Positions 26,219-33,530 of a stretch of 35,557 nucleotides of DNA are shown here, in pieces. Made by a program: the position numbers and the translations under genes. Under the pieces are notes generated by a model that ran no database searches, had not been told where the DNA came from, and saw only the letters and a program-made list of their open reading frames with translations. The DNA is taken from the NCBI GenBank assembly GCA_035291545.1, contig DATDRW010000103.1, positions 1 through 35,557 of the forward strand, read 5' to 3'. The DNA is from UBA11373 sp035291545. GTDB lineage: Bacteria; Actinomycetota; Acidimicrobiia; Spongiisociales; UBA11373. Position 1 is the first letter of the stretch, and every line of letters starts with the position of its first letter.

Positions 26219-26219
26219 G

Positions 26220-26567
26220 TCACACCGACCGGAGCGGACGGGGGCGGTACACCAATACGAGGCGGGCAAGCACTGCAGCGGGCGGGACCGGGCCGAAGCT
26301 CCGGCTGTCGACGCTGTGCCCGGCGTGGTCTCCGACCAGGACGAGACCGTCGTCGCCGCGTCCGGCGACCCGCTTCACCAGCCGGAATCCCGGCCTGAGG
26401 GGATCCTCGATCACGACGACGTCCTCCACCGCGACGCGGGCGGGGCACTTCACCCCCAACACCCAGTCTCCGGCGTGGAGCGCCGGCTCCATACTGTCCT
26501 CGGCGATCTCATACCGGGTGAGGCGCAGCCGGATGGCCGCCGCTCCCAGAACCAGGATCGATCGCAG
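26220..26567 (-). CDS. sodX: Nickel-superoxide dismutase maturation protease (SodX-type), start uncertain
   Basis: This is a small signal-peptidase-like serine protease that removes the N-terminal leader of NiSOD so that the Ni-binding His becomes residue 1. The S24/S26 motif is EDSMEPALHAGD with nucleophile Ser25, the general base is K65 in RLVKRVAG, and GDHAGHSVDSRSFGPV ends the core. The first ATG (26492) follows the catalytic Ser codon and therefore cannot be the real start. Upstream in frame I see no ATG, GTG or TTG; CTG 26567 is the best guess and gives 115 aa. It is divergent from sodN, its expected substrate gene. Confidence 0.8.
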   Translation of the reverse strand: MRSILVLGAAAIRLRLTRYEIAEDSMEPALHAGDWVLGVKCPARVAVEDVVVIEDPLRPGFRLVKRVAGRGDDGLVLVGDHAGHSVDSRSFGPVPPAAVLARLVLVYRPRPLRSV

Positions 26568-26612
26568 TATCGGCCCGCCCGTCGCGTTCTCCGTAGCTCG
26601 GGCGGGCGAGTG

Positions 26613-26618
26613 TAGGGT
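26613..26618 (+). promoter_or_regulatory. Candidate -10 box of sodN
   Basis: TAGGGT in the 80-bp divergent region lies 29 nt before ATG 26648, leaving room for a leader with the GAGGAG Shine-Dalgarno. No good -35 box was seen. Confidence 0.3.
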
Positions 26619-26647
26619 GACGCCCCGGAGACGAGGAGATGATTGCG

Positions 26648-27028
26648 ATGTTCAGACCCAAGCACGTCGCCCATGCCCACTGCGACCTCATGTGCGGTGT
26701 CTACGACCCCGCCCAGGCGCGCATCGAGGCGGAATCTGTCCGGGCGATCATGCAGAAGTACCAGGACTCGACCGACGAGGTCTTCCGCCAGCGCTGCGTG
26801 ATCATCAAGGAGCAGCGTGCCGAGATGGTGAAGCATCACCTGTGGGTGCTGTGGACCGACTATTTCAAGCCACCCCATCTGGAGAAGTTCCCCCAACTGC
26901 ACGACCTGTTCTGGCGGGCGACGAAGAAGGCCGGCGACGCCAAGAAGTCGGTCGATCCGGCCGTCGGCGACGAATTGCTGGCGCTCATCGCCGAGATCGC
27001 CGAGGTCTTCCAGAAGACCAAGGGGTAG
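26648..27028 (+). CDS. sodN: Nickel-dependent superoxide dismutase
   Basis: NiSOD dismutates superoxide to oxygen and hydrogen peroxide with nickel bound by the N-terminal hook of the processed protein. The precursor has 126 aa. A 10-residue leader precedes H11, and the hook is HCDLMCGVY: His1, Cys2, Asp3, Cys6 and Tyr9 of the mature form are present. The usual Pro at position 5 is Met. The rest is the four-helix domain (ARIEAESVRAIMQKYQDS, HHLWVLWTDYFKPPHL). I chose ATG 26648 because GAGGAG (26633-26638) has ideal spacing to it and directly abuts the other ATG at 26639. Confidence 0.95.
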   Translation: MFRPKHVAHAHCDLMCGVYDPAQARIEAESVRAIMQKYQDSTDEVFRQRCVIIKEQRAEMVKHHLWVLWTDYFKPPHLEKFPQLHDLFWRATKKAGDAKKSVDPAVGDELLALIAEIAEVFQKTKG

Positions 27029-27082
27029 GCTCCGCCGGCCGAACGCCTAGCCGTACGGTGAATCAAAGGGGCAACCCCGGGA

Positions 27083-27109
27083 GGAGCGGCGCTCTGGAGC
27101 CGCTCCTTT
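27083..27109 (+). terminator. Terminator between sodN and murJ
   Basis: GGAGCGGC (27083-27090), an 8-nt loop, GCCGCTCC (27099-27106) and TTT form a strong GC hairpin about 55 bp after the sodN stop. The two genes converge, so it may serve both. Confidence 0.75.
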
Positions 27110-27122
27110 CCGCGACGGGGCA

Positions 27123-28670
27123 CTACGGGCGGCGCAGGTCCCGGCGTACCCAGGGCGGTGCCAGGGTGATGGCCACCGCCACCACACCGGCAGCGCCCAC
27201 CGCGACCGCGTCCGACATCAACCCCGGGGCGAGCCGGTCTCCGATCCACCCACCGAGTGCGAAGGCGGCGAGCCCTCCGGCGACGGCGAGGGGGACCACC
27301 CGCAACCCGGTTCGCGCTACCGGCCGGGCCCCGGCGGCCCCGGTGCGCCGGTACCACAGCACGGCGAGCGCTGCGGTGTAGATGGTGATGGCGACCGTCG
27401 AAGCCATGGCCAGGCCGTCGATACCCAGGGCGTCGTCGAGCGCCCAGTAGATCGGGATCGCTGCCGCCGTGGCGAGCGTGCCCACGACCACGGGAGTCCA
27501 CATCTCCTCACGGGCGTAGAAGCCGCGCGCCAGGATCTGCTGGATCCCCCAGATGGGCACGCCGATCGCGAAGAACACGACGGTGCCGGCGACGGCCGCG
27601 GTGTCGGCGCCGTCGAAGGAGCCGCGTTCGTACAGCAGGCGCACCACCGGTTCGGAGAGGGCGATCAGCGCTGCTGCGGCGGCGAGGCTCAGCACCAGCA
27701 CGTATCGCAATGCCCTGCCCACGGCATGGGCGAGTTCGGTGTGTTTCCCCTCAGCGGCGAGGCGGGCGAGGAATGGGTAGGTCGCCACGCCGGCGGCCTG
27801 GGCCACCACTCCGACGGGCACCAGCATCGTCTGGCGCCCGAAGGTGAGCCAGGACACACCACCGTCGGCGTGGAGCGAGCCGAACGTGCGCCCCAGTTGC
27901 TCGTCGAGGACGACGAGCGACTGTCCGAGCATGAGTGGCACGGCGAGAGCGAAGTAGCGGCGCACCGCCGGGTGGCGCCGGATGCGTTCCCCGGGCAACC
28001 GGAGACCTTCCCGCCAAGCTCCCCAGGCCTGCAGGGCGAAGATGCCGAAGAAGGCGCCCGCCAGGGCGCCCCAGGCGAAACCGTCGGCCGATGGATCGGT
28101 GCGGCCCACTCCGCCGATGAGACCCCCGGCGATGATCGCCAGGTTGTACACGATGGGTCCGAGGGTGGGGATCACGAACCGCTCGCGGGCGAACTGCCAC
28201 GCGGTGAGGAGCTGCCCGAGCACGAAGAACACCTGGGCGGGGAGGACGATCCGGGTCAGCCGGGCCGCCTCGGCGACCTGATCGTCGGTGAACCCGGGCT
28301 CCACGAGTCGCAGCACCGGTTCGACGAGCGGCATCGCGACGATCACCAGCAGGGTGATGCCGAGGGACAGCGGCCGTGCCACGGCCCAAAACACCCTGCG
28401 GGCATCGGCCTCGTCCCCCGCAGCCAGTCTCCGGGTGAGGAGGGGGATCAGGGTGATCGCCATGTAGGCGCCGGCCAGCAGGTAGTTGAGCAGGTCGGGG
28501 ATCAGGAACGCCACGAAGTACTCGTCGCCGGTGGCTCCGGCGCCGAGCAGCCAGGCGAACACGATCTGGCGGACCAGGCCCAGGACGCGCGACACCAGCA
28601 CGCCGCCGGCGACGATCGCCGCGGCGATCCCCATGCGGTGATAGAGCCCGCGGCGCGGCTGGGCGGTCAT
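27123..28670 (-). CDS. murJ: Lipid II flippase MurJ family protein
   Basis: The protein has 515 aa with about 14 transmembrane segments. MurJ (MviN) flips lipid II across the cytoplasmic membrane for peptidoglycan synthesis. The start ILGLVRQIVFAWLLGAGATGDEYFVAF and the segment NYLLAGAYMAITLIPLLTRRL match the pattern of the family. Actinobacterial MurJ often has a C-terminal pseudokinase region; it is absent here, so this is the short form. Another member of the MATE/MOP flippase superfamily, such as a Wzx-like exporter, cannot be fully excluded. ATG 28670 has no Shine-Dalgarno but a TAGCGT box 7 nt upstream. Confidence 0.85.
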   Translation of the reverse strand: MTAQPRRGLYHRMGIAAAIVAGGVLVSRVLGLVRQIVFAWLLGAGATGDEYFVAFLIPDLLNYLLAGAYMAITLIPLLTRRLAAGDEADARRVFWAVARPLSLGITLLVIVAMPLVEPVLRLVEPGFTDDQVAEAARLTRIVLPAQVFFVLGQLLTAWQFARERFVIPTLGPIVYNLAIIAGGLIGGVGRTDPSADGFAWGALAGAFFGIFALQAWGAWREGLRLPGERIRRHPAVRRYFALAVPLMLGQSLVVLDEQLGRTFGSLHADGGVSWLTFGRQTMLVPVGVVAQAAGVATYPFLARLAAEGKHTELAHAVGRALRYVLVLSLAAAAALIALSEPVVRLLYERGSFDGADTAAVAGTVVFFAIGVPIWGIQQILARGFYAREEMWTPVVVGTLATAAAIPIYWALDDALGIDGLAMASTVAITIYTAALAVLWYRRTGAAGARPVARTGLRVVPLAVAGGLAAFALGGWIGDRLAPGLMSDAVAVGAAGVVAVAITLAPPWVRRDLRRP

Positions 28671-28677
28671 CGCCGAA

Positions 28678-28683
28678 ACGCTA
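28678..28683 (-). promoter_or_regulatory. Candidate leaderless -10 box
   Basis: Minus-strand TAGCGT ends 7 nt before ATG 28670. Confidence 0.4.
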
Positions 28684-28755
28684 GCCCGGGGCAGACGCGG
28701 GGCCGTTCAGGCGCCGGGCGCATCCCTGATGGTTCCGGTCCCGCGGGTCGTCGGC

Positions 28756-29502
28756 TCAGAGGAGATCGCGGCGCCGCAGCAGCGACCCGGCGGCGAGCAC
28801 CGCCAAGACCGCGACGACGAGCACCTTCGCAACCGCGCCGCCCGCACCGGGTGCCACCGAACCGAGGACCTCGTCCAACTGGACGAGCGACTCGGGAACG
28901 AGGCCCGCGTATGCGCTCAAGCCGATGCGGAAGAGGGACACGTTGGCCAGGGAGGCGGCGGCGAAGGTCACACCGTTCTCCCAGATGAACACGTAGACCA
29001 GGCCGAGCAGCACGGCCCTGGACGTGAAGTAGCCGAGCAACAAGAACACCGCGCTGTAGGCGAGCGCCGACACCGCGGCGGCGAAGGCGGCGGGGGCGAT
29101 GTACGACCAATCTCCGATGCGGATTCCAACCACCGCCGCGGCCAGCGCGGCCGACATCCCCACGATCGCGGTGGTGCCCGCCCAGGCGGCGAAGAGTTTC
29201 GCCGCTGCGATCGACGATCTCGGCAGCGGCCGCAGGATGAGGAACGACAGAGTGCCGTCGCGCCGTTCGTCACCGAGGGCGCTCGCCCCCAGGATCAGGG
29301 CCACCACAGGGAGCACGATGAGGAACACGATGGCGACCGGAGCCTCGTGGAAGCGTTCGACGACCGCGGTCTCGGTGAGGTCGCGTGAGGCGAGGAACAT
29401 CACTACCGCCGGGACCAGGGCGAGCAGGCCGAATGCCAAGAGGCGCTTGCCTCCGAGCAGTTGGCGGAGGGTGACCCGGGTGATCGCGAGGAATGCCTTC
29501 AT
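28756..29502 (-). CDS. ABC-2 type transporter permease
   Basis: The protein has 248 aa with about six membrane segments and a cytoplasmic loop containing ALGDERRDGTLSFLILRPLPRS, the coupling region typical of ABC-2 permeases. It is the last gene of a four-gene ABC cassette. Its start overlaps the stop of its ATPase (ATGA), so they are translated together. The substrate is unknown. Similar pairs serve drug, lipid or heme-related export. Confidence 0.87.
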   Translation of the reverse strand: MKAFLAITRVTLRQLLGGKRLLAFGLLALVPAVVMFLASRDLTETAVVERFHEAPVAIVFLIVLPVVALILGASALGDERRDGTLSFLILRPLPRSSIAAAKLFAAWAGTTAIVGMSAALAAAVVGIRIGDWSYIAPAAFAAAVSALAYSAVFLLLGYFTSRAVLLGLVYVFIWENGVTFAAASLANVSLFRIGLSAYAGLVPESLVQLDEVLGSVAPGAGGAVAKVLVVAVLAVLAAGSLLRRRDLL

Positions 29503-30434
29503 CTCCGGTGCACCAGGTAGCGGAACACGCTCTCGAGTGACTCGTCCTCGGGTTCGAACGAGGTGAGGCGGGCGTCCGCCTCCCGGGCGATCCGGGGCAC
29601 GATCGTCCCCAGCGTCGCCAGATCGGTGGTCTCCACGTGGAGCCGACCCCCGACGACCCGGACCGACCCGACCACGTCCTCGTTCAGCAGCGCAGAGGCG
29701 ATGCGCCGAGTGCTGCCGACGTCGATTCGCACCCGGTAGGGAATGTCGGCCATCGCCCGGCGGATGGCTGCGACGTCGCCGGCGGCGGCGAGCCGACCGT
29801 CGACGACGGCGAGGACCCGGTCCGCCATGCGCTCTACCTCGCGGAGGACGTGCGAGGAGACGATGACGGTCTTGCCCTCCCCCGCCAGGCGGCGGAACAC
29901 CCCGATCAGATGTGCCCGCTGCACCGGATCGGTTCCGTTCAAGGGCTCGTCCAGGATCAGCACCTCGGGGTCGGTGACCAGTGCCGCCGCCACCTTCGCC
30001 CGTTGGCGCATGCCCTTGCTGAACCCGGAAATGGGACGGTCGGCCGCCGACGACAGATCGACGACCTCGATGGCCTCCGCCACGCGGTGTCGGGGCACTC
30101 CGGTCAGGTCGGCCGAGAACGCCACGAACTGCCGTGCGGTGAGGATCCCGTACACCGCATCCTCTTCGGGGACGAGGGCCAGCCTCCGGTACACCGACGG
30201 GTCGCGGCGCGGTTCGGCACCCAGCACAGTGATCGATCCGTCGGAGGGTCGGAGCAACCCACACACCATCCGCAACAGGGTCGTCTTTCCGGCACCGTTG
30301 GGTCCGAGGAGGCCGGTCAGTCCGGGGCCGAACGAACAGGAGAGGTCGGAGACGGCGACCTTTTGGCCGAACCACTTCGACACGTCGGTCACCTCGATCG
30401 TCGCCGACGGGGCGAATGCCGGTCCCGCGGTCAC
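29499..30434 (-). CDS. ABC transporter ATP-binding protein
   Basis: The protein has 311 aa. The Walker A motif is GPNGAGKTT, the signature is FSKGMRQR, Walker B is VLILDEP and the switch His is in VSSHV. The C-terminal 90 residues form an extra domain as in CcmA/DrrA-type exporters. It is coupled to the permease on each side: its GTG start overlaps the stop of the upstream permease (GTGA) and its stop overlaps the next start. LNGTDP replaces the more usual TxGLDP after Walker B. Confidence 0.9.
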   Translation of the reverse strand: MTAGPAFAPSATIEVTDVSKWFGQKVAVSDLSCSFGPGLTGLLGPNGAGKTTLLRMVCGLLRPSDGSITVLGAEPRRDPSVYRRLALVPEEDAVYGILTARQFVAFSADLTGVPRHRVAEAIEVVDLSSAADRPISGFSKGMRQRAKVAAALVTDPEVLILDEPLNGTDPVQRAHLIGVFRRLAGEGKTVIVSSHVLREVERMADRVLAVVDGRLAAAGDVAAIRRAMADIPYRVRIDVGSTRRIASALLNEDVVGSVRVVGGRLHVETTDLATLGTIVPRIAREADARLTSFEPEDESLESVFRYLVHRR

Positions 30435-31300
30435 GTCGACCTCCGTTGTCGGAACAACACCACGAGCCACGAGGCCACGGCGACGGTCAGGATCACGGCG
30501 ACCGACAGGATGGGCTCGTAACCGGCGCGCTCGGGAATCCACGAGTGCGTCGAGCTGCTCATGATCCAGTCCTTGACGTACCCGGGGTGGTGCTGGAGGG
30601 AGAACAGCCCCATGGAGGGGAAGCCGGCGTCGACGAGGGCCGCCGAGGTGGGACCCGAGATCGTGACGATGCCGAGGAACACGCCGGCGGCCAGGGAGGC
30701 GCGCTTGGAGACGCTGGCGACCGCGAAGGCGAGCGGGGCGAAGGCGGCAAAGTACCCGACCGATGCCAGCAGGGTGGTGAGGAGCACTTCCGCCTCGGCG
30801 GTGACGTACGACCCGAATCCTTCGGAGGACACCCAGGCCCGGCCCAGGAACAGCACGACGTGCGGAAGCCACAGGAACCCGATGACCACGGTGGCGAGCG
30901 CCGCGGCGCGGCCGATCAGGTAGTCGATGGTGGTGAGCGGCCGCGACGCATAGACCTGCAGCGTGCCGTGCACCCGGTCCGGGATCAGCAGTTCCCCCGA
31001 GGCGAGTGCGATGAAGACCAATGCCATCGAGCCCGTGAGGTCGAAATATTGGGGGTGGTCGAACAGGGTCGCGGCCTGGTCGAACTCGCCGGCGATCACG
31101 CCCAGAGCGACGAAGAACAACGCCGGGACGAGTGCGGTTCCGATCAGCGCGATCGGGAACACCTTTCTCCTCGCCTTGCGGCGGAGACCGAGCACCCGGC
31201 GCACGCCATCCTTGTAGAGAGCACGGCGCGCCCCGGAACGGCCGAGACGCTCGCCCTCGTGTGGCCGATAACCGAGATCGAAGACGACACCCTCAGCCAT
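30431..31300 (-). CDS. ABC-2 type transporter permease
   Basis: The protein has 289 aa with about six membrane segments. A charged N-terminus (YKDGVRRVLGLRRKARRKVFP) precedes the first helix, and ELLIPDRVHGTLQVYASRPLT is the coupling-type loop. It starts 8 bp inside the end of the second ATPase gene. ATG 31300 gives a sensible N-terminus; the frame further upstream is a shadow of the ATPase gene. Confidence 0.85.
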   Translation of the reverse strand: MAEGVVFDLGYRPHEGERLGRSGARRALYKDGVRRVLGLRRKARRKVFPIALIGTALVPALFFVALGVIAGEFDQAATLFDHPQYFDLTGSMALVFIALASGELLIPDRVHGTLQVYASRPLTTIDYLIGRAAALATVVIGFLWLPHVVLFLGRAWVSSEGFGSYVTAEAEVLLTTLLASVGYFAAFAPLAFAVASVSKRASLAAGVFLGIVTISGPTSAALVDAGFPSMGLFSLQHHPGYVKDWIMSSSTHSWIPERAGYEPILSVAVILTVAVASWLVVLFRQRRST

Positions 31301-32210
31301 CGCCGCCCCCGGCTCCGAGGAACACGTCTTCGAGGGTGGTGCGCCGGGCACCCAGCCGGCGGATGGCCGCCCCGGCGGCGACGACCGCGTCGCGGGCGAT
31401 GTCGAAAGCGTCACCGTCGCTGCGGGTGATCACCAGCGACGAGCCTTCGCGCTGCACCACCGCGCCGAGGCCTTCGGCGGCGGCGGCGACGGCATCGAGG
31501 TCACCGATCACCTCCAACTCCGCTTCATCGGTGGTGGAAAGGTCGGAGAGCGGCCCGGATCGGAGCACATGGCCGCCGTCGAGCATGATCACCCAATCGC
31601 AGGTGCGCTCGATGTCGGTGAGGACGTGCGACGAGATCACCGCATTGATCCCGAAGTCCTCGAGCCGGGTCACCAGGTCGAGCATCTCCTCACGGCCGTC
31701 CGGATCGAGACCCGCGGTCGGCTCGTCGAGCAGCACCAACTCCGGATCGTGGACGATCGCCTGGGCGAGCTTGGCCCGCTGCTTCATGCCGGTGGAGAAC
31801 TCCCCGATGTAACGGAAGCGTTCTTCGTGGAGACCGACCAGGCCCAGGACGTCACTCGCCCGCTGTCGGGCGGCACGGGGCGGCAAGCCGCCCAACTCGG
31901 CGGCGTATCCCAGGAAGTCGGCTGCGGTCTGATCGGGGGGCAGACACTCGCCTTCGGGCATCCAGCCGACGCGGCTGCGGATCTCGATCGCACCGTGTTC
32001 CAGCGGGTGGCCGAGGACGCTCACCGAGCCCGCGGCCGGGGGAAGCACCCCCAGCAAGATCTTGAGCAGCGTGGTCTTCCCGGCGCCGTTGGCTCCGACC
32101 AGCCCGATGCGTCCCGGGGGCACGGTGAGATCGACACCGTCGATGGCCACGATGTCGCCGTAGGCGAACCGCAGCCCGCTGACCGCGAGGATCGGCGTCC
32201 CTGATGGCAT
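31293..32210 (-). CDS. ABC transporter ATP-binding protein
   Basis: The protein has 305 aa. Walker A GANGAGKTT, signature FSTGMKQR, Walker B LVLLDEP and switch ISSH are all present. The C-terminal 80 residues form an accessory domain. It is the first gene of the cassette ATPase-permease-ATPase-permease, in which each gene overlaps the next. ATG 32210 was chosen; GTG codons at 32216 and 32222 are alternatives. The HTH gene ends 64 bp upstream on the same strand. Confidence 0.9.
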   Translation of the reverse strand: MPSGTPILAVSGLRFAYGDIVAIDGVDLTVPPGRIGLVGANGAGKTTLLKILLGVLPPAAGSVSVLGHPLEHGAIEIRSRVGWMPEGECLPPDQTAADFLGYAAELGGLPPRAARQRASDVLGLVGLHEERFRYIGEFSTGMKQRAKLAQAIVHDPELVLLDEPTAGLDPDGREEMLDLVTRLEDFGINAVISSHVLTDIERTCDWVIMLDGGHVLRSGPLSDLSTTDEAELEVIGDLDAVAAAAEGLGAVVQREGSSLVITRSDGDAFDIARDAVVAAGAAIRRLGARRTTLEDVFLGAGGGDG

Positions 32211-32274
32211 GGCCACTGTCACGGCGTCAGTGTCCCGGCGCGCCGTTCCGCAATCGTTACGGGGGCGACCGCGC

Positions 32275-32877
32275 TCACCGTCGTCTTCCGAAGAGCCGGC
32301 GGATCCGTCCCGGCGTCTCGGCTCTGTTGCCGGTGGTCGCCGCCGACTCCACCTGGGCGGCACGCTGCTTCAGTTCCTCGCGCTCCGAACGCATCTCTCC
32401 GAGTCGCTCCCGCAGAAACCCTGCCTCGGTCTCGGCCTTGGCGGCCCGCTCCCGGGCCTCGGCGAGCAGCAGTCCGGCCTCGTGGAGGTTGCCCAGTTGA
32501 TCCATCAGCCGATCCCAGGCATCTCGGGGCACCAGCATCGCGGTGCCGTCCCGGGTGGGGCCGGTGGTCCGCCGTCGCGTCGCCTTGGTTTTGCGCGGTT
32601 CGGGGCGCGGTGACCGCGACAGGTGATGTGCGACCGATTCCGGGGTCACCATCCACTGCCGTCCAGCCCCGGTGTCGGTCATCACCGCGTCGATCGTCTC
32701 CTTGCGCGCCCAGGTGCGCAGCGTCGCGGCGGCGACCCCGAAACGGTGTTCCGCTTCACGCAGGGTGATGCGGCCTGTGGAAGGGGATCGGGGTGTCTCT
32801 TTCGGCGACGGCACCTTGGCCTGCGGTCGGCGCCGGACGTGTGCCGGCGGCTGGTCCCAGATGAACGCAGGATCCAC
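32275..32877 (-). CDS. Helix-turn-helix protein with C-terminal coiled coil
   Basis: The protein has 200 aa. A MerR/excisionase-like winged HTH (about 36-90) includes ITLREAEHRFGVAAATLRTWARK and a wing GRQWMVTPESV. After a basic linker (90-112) a heptad-rich Glu/Ala/Arg coiled coil (about 118-178) should dimerise it, and the tail is Arg-rich. It could regulate the divergent microcompartment operon or the ABC cassette downstream; the divergent position favours the former. GTG 32877 lies 8 nt after GGAAGGGAG, and minus-strand TAACCT (32901-32906) is the likely -10 box. Confidence 0.72.
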   Translation of the reverse strand: MDPAFIWDQPPAHVRRRPQAKVPSPKETPRSPSTGRITLREAEHRFGVAAATLRTWARKETIDAVMTDTGAGRQWMVTPESVAHHLSRSPRPEPRKTKATRRRTTGPTRDGTAMLVPRDAWDRLMDQLGNLHEAGLLLAEARERAAKAETEAGFLRERLGEMRSEREELKQRAAQVESAATTGNRAETPGRIRRLFGRRR

Positions 32878-32897
32878 GAGAGGACTCCCTTCCCGGT

Positions 32898-32941
32898 CCG
32901 AGGTTAGACCTTCGGCCCGGGCCGGAACTTCGTGGGATAAT
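32898..32941. promoter_or_regulatory. Divergent promoter and candidate operator of the BMC operon
   Basis: The rpiB-side -10 box is GATAAT (32936-32941), 7 nt before GTG 32949, so that mRNA should be leaderless. TTCGGC 19 bp upstream is a weak -35 with MerR-like spacing. The perfect palindrome GGCCCGGGCC, flanked by TTC and GGAA (32911-32927), falls between the -35 and -10 regions of both divergent promoters. A second dyad AGGT-TAG-ACCT lies at 32901-32911. Confidence 0.45.
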
Positions 32942-32948
32942 CGCCGGT

Positions 32949-33530
32949 GTGGCTCGCCGAGAACTCCCTCCTGAGGATCAGGTGCGCGCGCTCGTCGCCC
33001 GGGTCGTCGACGCGGTATCCACCGCGGAGGCTGCCGTACCGGCCCCCGCGGAGGCCCGCGGCGCGGTTCCGGGTGCGATCGCGGTGGGGGCCGATCACGG
33101 CGGCTACCGCCTCAAGGAGCGGCTGGTCTTCAGGCTGCGTGAGGCAGGTCGCACCGTCGTCGACTGCGGAACCGACTCCGGCGAAGCGGTGGACTATCCC
33201 GATTTTGCGGTCGCGGTGGCCCGCAAGGTCGCCGGCGGAGAGTGTGCGGCCGGGATCATCGTCGACGGCGCCGGGATCGGCTCGGCGATGGCCGCCAACA
33301 AGGTTCCCGGAGTGAGGGCAGCTCTCTGCTACGACGTCTCCTCGGCCCGCAACAGCCGGGAGCACAACCACGCCAACGTGCTGACCCTCGGAGCCGGGCT
33401 CATCGGCGAGACCCTCGCATGGGAGATCGTCGCGGTGTGGCTCGAGACCCCATGGGGGGAAGGCCGCCACGCCCGTCGGGTGGCCAAGATCGACGCCCTC
33501 GACCGTGTGCGCCTCGAGGAGACCGCATGA
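32949..33530 (+). CDS. RpiB-family sugar-phosphate isomerase, microcompartment-associated
   Basis: The protein has 193 aa. The core from about residue 42 is the RpiB/LacAB fold: ADHGGYRLK (48-56), the YPDFA segment, AANKVPGVRAALC and SREHN (136-140). RpiB interconverts ribose-5-P and ribulose-5-P, and some relatives act on other aldose phosphates. The residue that is the catalytic Cys in E. coli-type RpiB is Asp106 here (IVDGAG). The first 25 residues can form an amphipathic helix (EDQVRALVARVVDAV) followed by an Ala/Pro linker (26-41), like the encapsulation peptides of BMC cargo. It is the first gene of the BMC operon and overlaps deoC by 4 bp. Confidence 0.87.
   Translation: MARRELPPEDQVRALVARVVDAVSTAEAAVPAPAEARGAVPGAIAVGADHGGYRLKERLVFRLREAGRTVVDCGTDSGEAVDYPDFAVAVARKVAGGECAAGIIVDGAGIGSAMAANKVPGVRAALCYDVSSARNSREHNHANVLTLGAGLIGETLAWEIVAVWLETPWGEGRHARRVAKIDALDRVRLEETA

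Noticed and set aside
26450..26902. 150-codon minus-strand open frame across sodN
   Set aside because: It is the antisense shadow of sodN and runs into the sodX region out of frame.
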